A DNA stretch of 5,213 nucleotides from Dehalococcoidia bacterium (GTDB lineage Bacteria; Chloroflexota; Dehalococcoidia; Lucifugimonadales; JAGWBF01): contig JAGWBG010000134.1 of the NCBI GenBank assembly GCA_021296015.1, positions 1-5,213 of the forward strand, in the 5' to 3' direction. Positions within the stretch are counted from its first letter, which is position 1, and each line of letters opens with the position of its first letter. Positions 1 through 4,868 of the stretch are shown piece by piece. The notes under the pieces were generated by a model. It saw nothing but the letters and a program-made list of their open reading frames with translations. It was not told where the DNA came from and made no database searches. Both the position numbers and the translations under genes were made by a program.

Positions 1-123
1 AAGGCCGCCGGTTATGAGGAACCCCCCACCCACACCGAAAAAGCCGCTCAAGGTTCCTACCATGAGACGCAGAAGCAACAGAAGCGCCGGGTTTACCTCC
101 ACTCCCGCGTTGGGGAAAAGCAT
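1..123 (-). CDS. TauE/SafE-type membrane exporter, N-terminal fragment
   Basis: This is the first 41 codons of a gene that runs off the left edge of the window. The visible protein starts MLFPNAGVEVNP, continues into a leucine-rich membrane segment (about residues 13-22), and then shows GTLSGFFGVGGGFLIT at residues 23-38. A glycine-rich FGVGGGF stretch early in the first hydrophobic region is the hallmark of the TauE/SafE family (PF01925). These are multi-pass inner-membrane proteins linked to export of sulfite, sulfoacetate or related small organic anions; the substrate here is unknown. The ATG at 123 was chosen because an in-frame stop lies nine codons upstream and AAGGA (129-133) precedes it by five bases. 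Most relatives have Thr-Pro after the glycine motif; here it reads TGGL. The gene follows the small membrane protein by 14 bp, so the two are probably co-transcribed. Family assignment is fairly secure despite the short length. Confidence 0.72.
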   Translation of the reverse strand, partial: MLFPNAGVEVNPALLLLLRLMVGTLSGFFGVGGGFLITGGL

Positions 124-137
124 GTCTTTCCTTACAG

Positions 138-311
138 TCAGTGATTCTTACTTGCGCGAGAGGAGCCTGGGAACGCTATTTTGAGGACCGTTTCCCAGAA
201 GGAATACAGTCCCAACGATATGACGATTACCACTCCCAGAACGAACAACGCCCAGAGTGCAGGGCTGTTTGCACTAAGGTCCTTCAGGAAATCGCTGATG
301 GACTCGTACAT
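138..311 (-). CDS. small single-pass membrane protein, 57 aa, unknown function
   Basis: This short gene encodes 57 residues starting MYESISDFLKDL. It has a short polar N-terminus, one strongly hydrophobic segment at about residues 19-38 (LWALFVLGVVIVIS and following), and a basic C-terminal tail ending SRASKNH. This looks like a single transmembrane helix, and the basic tail suggests a cytoplasmic C-terminus by the positive-inside rule. The ATG at 311 is the first start after an in-frame TAA at 315-317. Its ribosome-binding site is weak (AAGAG directly before the ATG), which is the main doubt. The stop codon lies 14 bp before the TauE/SafE start, the usual spacing for a translationally coupled pair. 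I do not recognise a named family. An accessory subunit of the exporter is the most natural guess, but nothing in the sequence proves it. Confidence 0.6.
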   Translation of the reverse strand: MYESISDFLKDLSANSPALWALFVLGVVIVISLGLYSFWETVLKIAFPGSSRASKNH

Positions 312-317
312 CTCTTA

Positions 318-330
318 TAAGGCTGCCTTA
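318..330. repeat. 13-bp palindrome TAAGGC-T-GCCTTA
   Basis: This is a perfect inverted repeat of two six-base arms around one central base. It lies six bases upstream of the small membrane protein start, in the 84-bp gap after the alpha/beta hydrolase. The one-base centre makes an RNA hairpin unlikely, so a protein-binding site is the more natural reading. It may also be chance. Confidence 0.3.
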
Positions 331-395
331 CACACCTGCACGAAATACCCGCGGGAAACGCACCGGGGTGACAGGGGCACGACTAGGGCGTTTTG

Positions 396-1280
396 TCACC
401 GGGAGAGGAAAGCGTTCAGGGCTTTTGCCATCTCATCGGGTTTGTGGTAGCCGATGTCGTGGATGGTATCAGGTATCCATTCTACCCTACAGTCTCCGAT
501 GGCCGACTGGGCAGCATCGGCCATCTCACGACGCATCCTGGAAAACTCCGAGTTCCCGCCGCCTGCACGGGGACCCGCTGACATAATCATGGTAGGGCAG
601 CGTACCAGGTGGAACATGCTCGAAGGCGGTTCGTTCCACATGGCATCAAGCACCTGTGCGTGGTTGGTGGGCTCCAGAATATCCCTCACCAAGCCGTCAG
701 GCCCCACGCGTACCATCGTCATCACAATCTCTTCCAGCTGGTCGCTCCAGCACTCCGCCAGCTGGTGGCGCAGGCGGTCCAGGAATTCTTCCCGCGTTCC
801 CGACACGTCCCTTGGCCTGAGCAGGTTGGTAAACCACTCCCACGTCGCACCGGGCCAGCGTGTCCAGTCCATAAACCCGCCATCCACCATAACCAGCTTG
901 GAGACATGCTCAGGATACTTGGCAGCCAGACTCAGGGCCACGTATCCACCCCACGAGTGGCCCATTACCGCGGCCTCCCGAACGCCCAGATGGGTAAGTG
1001 CTTCTACCACATCGGTGGAAAGGGTATGCCAATCGTATCCGGTTGGTGGCTGGTCGGTCAGGCCGTGGCCCCGCTGGTCCAGAGATATGCACCGGTAGTT
1101 GTCCGCGAGACGGGGAATTACCAGGTCGTACCAGTGACAAGACGAGGCAAGGCCATGAAGGGCGACCACTGCCGGCCTGTTGTCCTGCCCGTGACTTGAT
1201 GGAGTGCCGCTCCAGTCCAGATAGTGCATCCGAAGCCCGGACGTGTTCAGCCACCCCTCTTGAGGCGTTACTTCCTCCAT
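396..1280 (-). CDS. alpha/beta-fold hydrolase
   Basis: This is a complete 294-residue protein of the MhpC-like alpha/beta hydrolase superfamily (PF00561/PF12697), a normal length for soluble members. It shows the oxyanion-hole LHG at residues 41-43 after strand 3, the DQRGHGLTD turn at 68-76, and the nucleophile elbow GHSWGG at 107-112 with Ser109. VMVDGG (130-135) follows strand 6. The probable catalytic His274 is in TIHDIG, and the C-terminal helix is PDEMAKALNAFL. The segment after strand 7 (CPTMIMSAGPRAGGGNSE, 228-245) lacks the usual GxxD aspartate, so the acid of the triad is uncertain; Asp133 or Glu245 could serve. There is no signal peptide, so the enzyme is probably cytoplasmic. The ATG at 1280 has GAGGGA five bases upstream. 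Esters, epoxides, C-C bonds and haloalkanes are all possible substrates in this superfamily, and the sequence does not choose between them. Confidence 0.93.
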   Translation of the reverse strand: MEEVTPQEGWLNTSGLRMHYLDWSGTPSSHGQDNRPAVVALHGLASSCHWYDLVIPRLADNYRCISLDQRGHGLTDQPPTGYDWHTLSTDVVEALTHLGVREAAVMGHSWGGYVALSLAAKYPEHVSKLVMVDGGFMDWTRWPGATWEWFTNLLRPRDVSGTREEFLDRLRHQLAECWSDQLEEIVMTMVRVGPDGLVRDILEPTNHAQVLDAMWNEPPSSMFHLVRCPTMIMSAGPRAGGGNSEFSRMRREMADAAQSAIGDCRVEWIPDTIHDIGYHKPDEMAKALNAFLSR

Positions 1281-1285
1281 CCGGG

Positions 1286-1291
1286 TCCCTC
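1286..1291 (-). promoter_or_regulatory. ribosome-binding site of the alpha/beta hydrolase
   Basis: GAGGGA on the minus strand lies five bases before the ATG at 1280 and supports that start codon. Confidence 0.6.
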
Positions 1292-1331
1292 GCAGATTCC
1301 TCTCCCGATTTCTGTCCTTCTCATGCCGACG

Positions 1332-1361
1332 AGTATACTTTAAGGGATGCGGAAATGTCTA
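1332..1361 (-). promoter_or_regulatory. sigma70-type promoter candidate before the alpha/beta hydrolase
   Basis: On the minus strand TAGACA (1361-1356) and TATACT (1337-1332) are separated by 18 bp. Each matches five of six consensus bases. The predicted transcription start is near 1325, which gives a leader of about 45 nt before the ATG at 1280. The -35 box overlaps the TAG stop codon of the upstream Ddn-like gene. It would let the hydrolase and exporter part of the block be transcribed independently of the two upstream genes. This is a sequence match only. Confidence 0.45.
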
Positions 1362-1808
1362 TCTATCGTCGTCCTGAACTTGAAATGTCTTCGGGAAGAT
1401 TACCAAAACGAGGCGATCCAGGTGATAAAATAAGCCCACCGTCCGGCGGCCGTACTTCTTTTGGAACTCGGGTAGAATTCTCTCGACCTCCTGCCGTTCT
1501 GCTATGACCTCTCCCCGGAGTTCCCACCTTCTCATTCCAATCTGCAGCAGTGCCTTTGGGCTGGCTTCCAGGTTCTTCCACCAGTCACTTGAGGCCCCCC
1601 AACCCGAAAGGCAATAGATATTATCTCCGTCGCTGACATACCATAGCGGAGTCCTCCGCTCCTTGGCTGATACCCTTCCTCTTGTGGTGAGAATCAAGAC
1701 CTGCCTGGCAATCAGGATGCCAAGGCCCAGCCTGTATGGCAGCAAGGGCCACTTCGCTAGCCGTCTCCTCAACCAGTTTGGACGAAGGGGCTTGATTCCC
1801 TTTCCCAT
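1359..1808 (-). CDS. Ddn-like nitroreductase / F420H2-dependent quinone reductase family protein
   Basis: This is a complete 149-residue protein of the split beta-barrel, deazaflavin-dependent nitroreductase family (PF04075, DUF385), typical in length. Diagnostic segments are LTTRGRVSAKERRTPL (40-55), equivalent to the family LTTxGRKSGxxRxTPL cofactor-binding region; YVSDGDNIYCLSGWGA (57-72); and DWWKNLEASPKALLQIG (75-91), matching the conserved WxxNLxAxP motif. Characterised members use reduced coenzyme F420 to reduce quinones or nitro compounds, while some relatives bind FMN or haem. F420 use here is inferred from family. Arg45 and Val46 stand where many homologues have Lys-Ser. The N-terminus is basic with some hydrophobic character (residues 20-40), compatible with membrane association as in Ddn. 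The ATG at 1808 has a modest AGG six bases upstream. It follows the FAD oxidoreductase by 39 bp on the same strand, so the two redox genes are probably co-transcribed. Confidence 0.88.
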   Translation of the reverse strand: MGKGIKPLRPNWLRRRLAKWPLLPYRLGLGILIARQVLILTTRGRVSAKERRTPLWYVSDGDNIYCLSGWGASSDWWKNLEASPKALLQIGMRRWELRGEVIAERQEVERILPEFQKKYGRRTVGLFYHLDRLVLVIFPKTFQVQDDDR

Positions 1809-1828
1809 CTCTTACCTATCGAAACACA

Positions 1829-1838
1829 GCTTATCGCA
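1829..1838 (-). promoter_or_regulatory. shared 10-bp element TGCGATAAGC, copy before the Ddn-like gene
   Basis: Minus-strand TGCGATAAGC ends 20 bases before the ATG at 1808. The same ten bases end 19 bases before the ATG of the upstream FAD oxidoreductase. Matching position suggests a common regulatory or -10-like element. A chance 10-mer repeat in a window of this size is not rare, so confidence is low. Confidence 0.25.
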
Positions 1839-1847
1839 GTAGACTGC
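1836..1847. repeat. short inverted repeat GCAGT-AG-ACTGC
   Basis: Two perfect five-base arms surround a two-base centre, directly after the stop codon of the FAD oxidoreductase. It is too short, and has no T-run, to act as an intrinsic terminator on its own. It overlaps the TGCGATAAGC element by three bases. Confidence 0.25.
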
Positions 1848-2972
1848 TTATGCTCCGGCGAACCGGCCCGGCGAGAAAGGCACTATCGGGAGGTCGGTGT
1901 GGCCGTCGGTAATCAGGTCGGCTGTGGCCCGGGCCAAAGCGGGCCCCAGAAGGATTCCCTTGCGCCCGGCACCCGTCGCCAGGTACACGCCCTCCCTGCC
2001 AGGCACCGCGCCTATTATTGGCAGCCCATCCTCTGACACGGGCCGCAGGCAAGCGGTCTGGAGCGTCACCTTCGCCTCAGATAGTGCCGGCACCACCCCC
2101 GTCGCCTCCTTCAGAATGGACGCCCTGGCCTCCGGTGTGGGCTGGTCGTCGAAGCCCACCTGCTCCTCGGTGGTGCCGACCCATACCAGACCGTCGGGCT
2201 TGGGCGAAACGTAGCCGCCTCCGCTGTGATAGAAGGAGTGCTCAAGGGGAGGCCCCGCCACTTCCAGACGTAATATCTGCCCCTTCAGTGGCCCCACCGG
2301 CACGGGGATGCCCAGCCAGCCTTCCACCTGTCCTGTCCAGGGTCCCATAGCTATGACCACCTTATCACAGGCGACTTCTTCACCTTCCAGGACTACCCCC
2401 GTGACTTGCCCATCGGACGACTGTCTGAGTCCCCGGACCGTGCCGTGCCGTATGGCGGCTCCTCGCTTCTCAGCGGCCCCGGACAAGGCCAGGGTGTATT
2501 CGTAGCTTGATACCTGCCTGGTTCCCTCCACACGCATACCGTTCATCACACGCGGGGAGATTCTGGGTTCCAGGGACCGTACGTCCTCGCCGTCCAACCA
2601 CTGTGCCGGGAACCCCTCCATCCTCCGTGTTAGCCGGAAGAGACCCTCGACCTCTGCGGTTTCGGCCTCGTTGAAAGCGACCCAGATGGAGGACGTGTCT
2701 TCCATCCGAGGGTCAAGGCCGGTCTCGTCTGCAACCTCCTCCGCCAGGCTCAGGTGCATATTGAAGCTCTCCCGGGCCAGGGATTCCAGCGGGCCGGGAA
2801 TGTTGTCCCCGTACAGAGGGTTGAGCAATCCCGCAGCGAATCCCGAGGCACAGCTGCCCACGGCTTCCTTCTCGACGATGGTGACTTGCACACCCCTTCG
2901 GGCGAGAAAATACCCTGTGGCACACCCTACGATGCCTCCGCCTATGATTACTACCTCTGCTGTCTCAGTCAT
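1848..2972 (-). CDS. FAD-dependent oxidoreductase of the DAO family (glycine oxidase / D-amino-acid dehydrogenase-like)
   Basis: This is a complete 374-residue flavoprotein of the DAO family (PF01266), normal in length. The N-terminal Rossmann motif VVIIGGGIVGCATGYFLA (residues 7-24) contains GxGxxG, and Glu34 at the end of strand 2 should bind the adenosine ribose. Other landmarks are the SGFAAGLLNP loop (43-52), VIAMGPWTG (206-214), GPLKGQILRL (227-236), the family RPVSEDGLPIIG signature (310-321) and ATGAGRKGILLGPALA (332-347), which closes over the flavin. The pattern resembles ThiO glycine oxidase, sarcosine-type oxidases and D-amino-acid dehydrogenases, so the likely reaction is oxidative deamination or demethylation of an amino acid or secondary amine. 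The substrate is not readable. The ATG at 2972 is supported by AGGAG (2979-2983) six bases upstream. It is the first gene of the minus-strand block and faces the divergent amidohydrolase genes. No thiamine genes are adjacent, which weakens a ThiO role. Confidence 0.93.
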   Translation of the reverse strand: MTETAEVVIIGGGIVGCATGYFLARRGVQVTIVEKEAVGSCASGFAAGLLNPLYGDNIPGPLESLARESFNMHLSLAEEVADETGLDPRMEDTSSIWVAFNEAETAEVEGLFRLTRRMEGFPAQWLDGEDVRSLEPRISPRVMNGMRVEGTRQVSSYEYTLALSGAAEKRGAAIRHGTVRGLRQSSDGQVTGVVLEGEEVACDKVVIAMGPWTGQVEGWLGIPVPVGPLKGQILRLEVAGPPLEHSFYHSGGGYVSPKPDGLVWVGTTEEQVGFDDQPTPEARASILKEATGVVPALSEAKVTLQTACLRPVSEDGLPIIGAVPGREGVYLATGAGRKGILLGPALARATADLITDGHTDLPIVPFSPGRFAGA

Positions 2973-2978
2973 CGCCTA

Positions 2979-2983
2979 CTCCT
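2979..2983 (-). promoter_or_regulatory. ribosome-binding site of the FAD oxidoreductase
   Basis: AGGAG on the minus strand lies six bases before the ATG at 2972. An ATG nine bases before this one's Shine-Dalgarno region opens only a three-codon frame (ATG CAG GAG TAG), so the start at 2972 is preferred. Confidence 0.65.
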
Positions 2984-2991
2984 GCATGGTT

Positions 2992-3001
2992 GCTTATCGC
3001 A
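2992..3001 (-). promoter_or_regulatory. shared 10-bp element TGCGATAAGC, copy before the FAD oxidoreductase
   Basis: Minus-strand TGCGATAAGC ends 19 bases before the ATG at 2972. It is identical to the element before the Ddn-like gene and sits at almost the same distance from its start codon. I see no good -35 box at the right distance, so an operator or a coincidence are both possible. Confidence 0.25.
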
Positions 3002-3013
3002 ATGTTAGCCTAT

Positions 3014-3058
3014 TCTCAGCTAAACTTAAACCGCATTCTTGATATTGACGTTCTGAGA
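3014..3058. repeat. inverted repeat TCTCAG / CTGAGA in the divergent promoter region
   Basis: TCTCAG at 3014-3019 is matched by CTGAGA at 3053-3058, with 33 bp between. The right arm lies between the -35 and -10 boxes of the plus-strand promoter. Two six-base half sites separated by several helical turns could bind a regulator dimer or loop, but arms this short arise easily by chance. Confidence 0.2.
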
Positions 3059-3073
3059 CCCAGAGAATATTAT
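3045..3073 (+). promoter_or_regulatory. sigma70-type promoter for the isochorismatase-deacetylase block
   Basis: TTGACG (3045-3050) and TATTAT (3068-3073) are separated by exactly 17 bp. Each matches five of six consensus bases. Transcription should begin near 3080, leaving a leader of about 80 nt before the ATG at 3163. I find no recognisable riboswitch or terminator hairpin in the leader, only a weak four-base stem (GGCA 3112-3115 with TGCC 3123-3126). This is the best promoter match I found in the window. Confidence 0.6.
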
Positions 3074-3150
3074 TGTGCTTAGCCCACCTCTAGTGTGATG
3101 GAGCAGGAACCGGCAAGCAGCGTGCCAGAATTGTTCAGAGACCATTCATG

Positions 3151-3156
3151 AAGGAG
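3151..3156 (+). promoter_or_regulatory. ribosome-binding site that fixes the isochorismatase-family start
   Basis: AAGGAG lies six bases before the ATG at 3163. It would be codons 2 and 3 of the longer frame opened by the ATG at 3148, which itself lacks a good Shine-Dalgarno sequence. The start at 3163 is therefore preferred. Confidence 0.7.
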
Positions 3157-3162
3157 TCCGCC

Positions 3163-3846
3163 ATGGCCAGCGAGAGTCTGAATTTGGACCCCAAGGAAAC
3201 CGCCCTGATAGTGGTGGACATGCAAAATGACTTCTGCCATCCCCAGGGGTTCTACGCAAGAAACAGCGACCGGATGATGTCCATCGGACTGGACCCCGAC
3301 CTTGTGTCGGCCCGCATAGGCTCGATGAAGACTCTGCTGGAGGCAGCCCGCAGGGCCGGCTTGTTCATCGTCCACACACAAATCATCCGTGACCCAGATT
3401 CCTTCAACAAAGTCGAGTTGCTGCACAGAATAGTACCCCGCACTCACAGGTCCTACATGGACGCTCCGGGCGACCCGCCCCTGGTCCCCAATTCCTGGGG
3501 CGCCGACACCCATGATGAGCTTGCGCCCCTTCCGGGCGAATATGTACTGGCAAAAAGGGCCTATTCATCCTTCTATCAAACCGACCTGGAAATGGTGTTG
3601 CGGCGGAGGGGGATTCGCACCGTAATTGTCACCGGAACGGTGACTTACGCCTGCGTGCTGCACACCGCTTTTGACGCCAACGTGCGCGACTTTGACGTAA
3701 TCATGGCCTCCGACGGCGTGGGGTCCTGGGCACCGGACCTCCAGGAACCTACCCTGCAAATTGTAGACCTGATTCTGGGGGCCGTTGCGCCAACGTCGGA
3801 ACTGGTGGAGATGCTGGCCGTCGCCGGTGCACCGGATGCCAAGTGA
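3163..3846 (+). CDS. isochorismatase-family cysteine amidohydrolase (RutB-like)
   Basis: This is a complete 227-residue protein of the isochorismatase-like cysteine hydrolase superfamily (PF00857), about the length of RutB. The Asp-Lys-Cys triad is visible: Asp19 in VVDMQNDF (17-24), Lys131 in VLAKRAYSSF (128-137) and Cys164 in TGTVTYACV (157-165), which fits the family TGxxTxxCV loop with its cis peptide. NSWGADTHDELAPLPGEYVL (110-129) and LRRRGIRTVIVTG (146-158) resemble ureidoacrylate amidohydrolase RutB and N-carbamoylsarcosine amidase more than true isochorismatases, and no enterobactin-type neighbours are present. The likely reaction is hydrolysis of an amide or carbamoyl group through a thioester intermediate, in the cytoplasm. 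The triad is intact, so the enzyme should be active. It is first in a plus-strand block and is followed after 49 bp by PuuE-like genes, which supports a role in ureide or cyclic-amide breakdown. The exact substrate is unknown. Confidence 0.93.
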   Translation: MASESLNLDPKETALIVVDMQNDFCHPQGFYARNSDRMMSIGLDPDLVSARIGSMKTLLEAARRAGLFIVHTQIIRDPDSFNKVELLHRIVPRTHRSYMDAPGDPPLVPNSWGADTHDELAPLPGEYVLAKRAYSSFYQTDLEMVLRRRGIRTVIVTGTVTYACVLHTAFDANVRDFDVIMASDGVGSWAPDLQEPTLQIVDLILGAVAPTSELVEMLAVAGAPDAK

Positions 3847-3880
3847 GGGTTTCAAAGAGATTCTTGCCCAGTTTCTTCCA

Positions 3881-3886
3881 AGGAGG
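3881..3886 (+). promoter_or_regulatory. ribosome-binding site that fixes the first deacetylase-fold start
   Basis: AGGAGG lies nine bases before the ATG at 3896. The same frame is open back to an ATG at 3785, but that would overlap the isochorismatase-family gene by 62 bases and add a 37-residue low-quality leader. The start at 3896 is clearly better. Confidence 0.75.
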
Positions 3887-3895
3887 GTTTCATCC

Positions 3896-4804
3896 ATGCC
3901 ACTGCCACCGCATAGAGTAGACTACAGCCCCATTATCGAACGTCCTCCTATCAAATGGCCCAACGACGCCCGGGTAGCCCTCTGGGTGGCCCCCAACGTC
4001 GAGCACTACGAGTACCTTCCCGATTACGATGGGGTCCGGAATCCCTGGCCCCGGACCCCCTATCCCGACGTGCGTGAGTATTCCTACCGGGACTATGGCA
4101 ACCGGGTGGGCTTCTGGCGCATGTTGGAGGTGCTGGACAAGCATAACATACGGTGCTGCGTGTCCCTCAACATGGCGGTCCTTGAGCATTTCCCCGAGAT
4201 TGGCGAGGCTATGGTCCAGCGCGACTATGACTTTATGAGCCACGGCATCTACAACACCCGCTATCTCAACACCCACTCCGAAGAGCAAGAGAGGGAGTTC
4301 TACCGGGACACCATTGACACCCTGAAGCGCCATACGGGGAAGCAACTCAAGGGAATGCTTGGCCCCGCCATCACCGGAACGGAACGCACCCCCGACATAA
4401 TGGCCGAGGCGGGACTCATCTATCACACGGACTGGGCACATGACGACCAGCCCGTGCCCATCAGGGTAAAGTCGGGGAAGCTGGTCTCCGTGCCCTACTC
4501 CTTCGAGCTAAACGACGCTCCACTTTTCAGGCTTCACTACGAGGGGGACTACTTCGCACGAATCGTCAAGGCCCAGTTCGACCAGCTTTACAAAGAGGGC
4601 GGGGAGAGCGGGCGTGTGATGTGCATCGCCCTCCATCCCTTCCTAATCGGCCAGCCCCACAGAATCAATTACCTGGACGATATGCTTGGCTACATCATGT
4701 CCCACGACGGAGTATGGCAGACAACGGCGGACGACATAGCCGAGTATTACATAGCCAACTACTACGACCGGATGGTAGAGCACGCCGAGAGTATCAACAA
4801 GTAA
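3896..4804 (+). CDS. polysaccharide-deacetylase-fold hydrolase, PuuE / cyclic-imidase type
   Basis: This is a complete 302-residue protein of the NodB/polysaccharide deacetylase superfamily (PF01522). Its layout matches allantoinase PuuE and cyclic imidases: WPNDARVAL (21-29) leading to strand 1, VAPNVEHYEYLP (31-42), EYSYRDYGNRVGFWRMLEVLD (61-81), SHGIYNTRYL (115-124), the DWAHDDQP segment (179-186), PYSFELND (200-207) and ALHPFLIGQPHR (245-256). Canonical NodB enzymes bind metal through a TFDDG aspartate and an HxxxH pair. Here strand 1 ends NVEH (34-37) and the second motif keeps only His116, with Asn120 at the position of the second histidine. PuuE has a similar departure and has been described as not needing a metal, so ring opening of a cyclic amide or ureide is a better guess than sugar deacetylation. 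No signal peptide is present, which also argues for a cytoplasmic small-molecule substrate. It lies between a RutB-like gene and its own paralogue. Confidence 0.9.
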   Translation: MPLPPHRVDYSPIIERPPIKWPNDARVALWVAPNVEHYEYLPDYDGVRNPWPRTPYPDVREYSYRDYGNRVGFWRMLEVLDKHNIRCCVSLNMAVLEHFPEIGEAMVQRDYDFMSHGIYNTRYLNTHSEEQEREFYRDTIDTLKRHTGKQLKGMLGPAITGTERTPDIMAEAGLIYHTDWAHDDQPVPIRVKSGKLVSVPYSFELNDAPLFRLHYEGDYFARIVKAQFDQLYKEGGESGRVMCIALHPFLIGQPHRINYLDDMLGYIMSHDGVWQTTADDIAEYYIANYYDRMVEHAESINK

Positions 4805-4806
4805 GC

Positions 4807-4839
4807 CCCGGCTATCTTTGCAAGCATCGGATTGCCGGG
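4807..4839 (+). repeat. intercistronic inverted repeat CCCGGC / GCCGGG
   Basis: CCCGGC (4807-4812) and GCCGGG (4834-4839) can pair around a 21-base loop just after the first deacetylase stop codon. No T-run follows, so this is not an intrinsic terminator. It could be a weak stabilising or attenuating hairpin between the paralogues. Confidence 0.3.
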
Positions 4840-4855
4840 TTCAGGATGCTGACTT

Positions 4856-4864
4856 AGGAGGTGA
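4856..4864 (+). promoter_or_regulatory. near-perfect Shine-Dalgarno of the second deacetylase-fold gene
   Basis: AGGAGGTGA is fully complementary to the anti-Shine-Dalgarno end of 16S rRNA and ends four bases before the ATG at 4869. It fixes the start and predicts strong independent translation of the second paralogue. Confidence 0.8.
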
Positions 4865-4868
4865 CAGT

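Noticed and set aside
314..319. TATAAG as a -10 box for the small membrane protein
   Set aside because: Transcription would begin inside or after the start codon, and no acceptable -35 box lies upstream.
348..355. CCCGCGGG palindrome in the gap after the alpha/beta hydrolase as a terminator
   Set aside because: It has no loop and no following T-run, and simple GC palindromes are common at this base composition.
181..1199. Several plus-strand open frames of 60-215 codons opposite the alpha/beta hydrolase and the left gap
   Set aside because: They are antisense or out-of-frame to clearly conserved minus-strand proteins and show no recognisable domain; GC-rich coding DNA produces such shadows.
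2976..2987. Three-codon upstream frame (ATG CAG GAG TAG) before the FAD oxidoreductase
   Set aside because: It has no ribosome-binding site of its own and simply contains the Shine-Dalgarno of the real start.
3002..3030. Minus-strand promoter TTTAAG-17-TAACAT for the FAD oxidoreductase
   Set aside because: The boxes match only three and four of six consensus bases, so it is not better than chance in this AT-richer stretch.
3148..3162. Upstream ATG for the isochorismatase-family gene
   Set aside because: The Shine-Dalgarno AAGGAG lies inside this extension and is correctly spaced for the ATG at 3163.
3785..3895. Longer start for the first deacetylase-fold gene at 3785
   Set aside because: It would overlap the isochorismatase-family gene by 62 bases and add a leader unlike the family; AGGAGG directly precedes the ATG at 3896.
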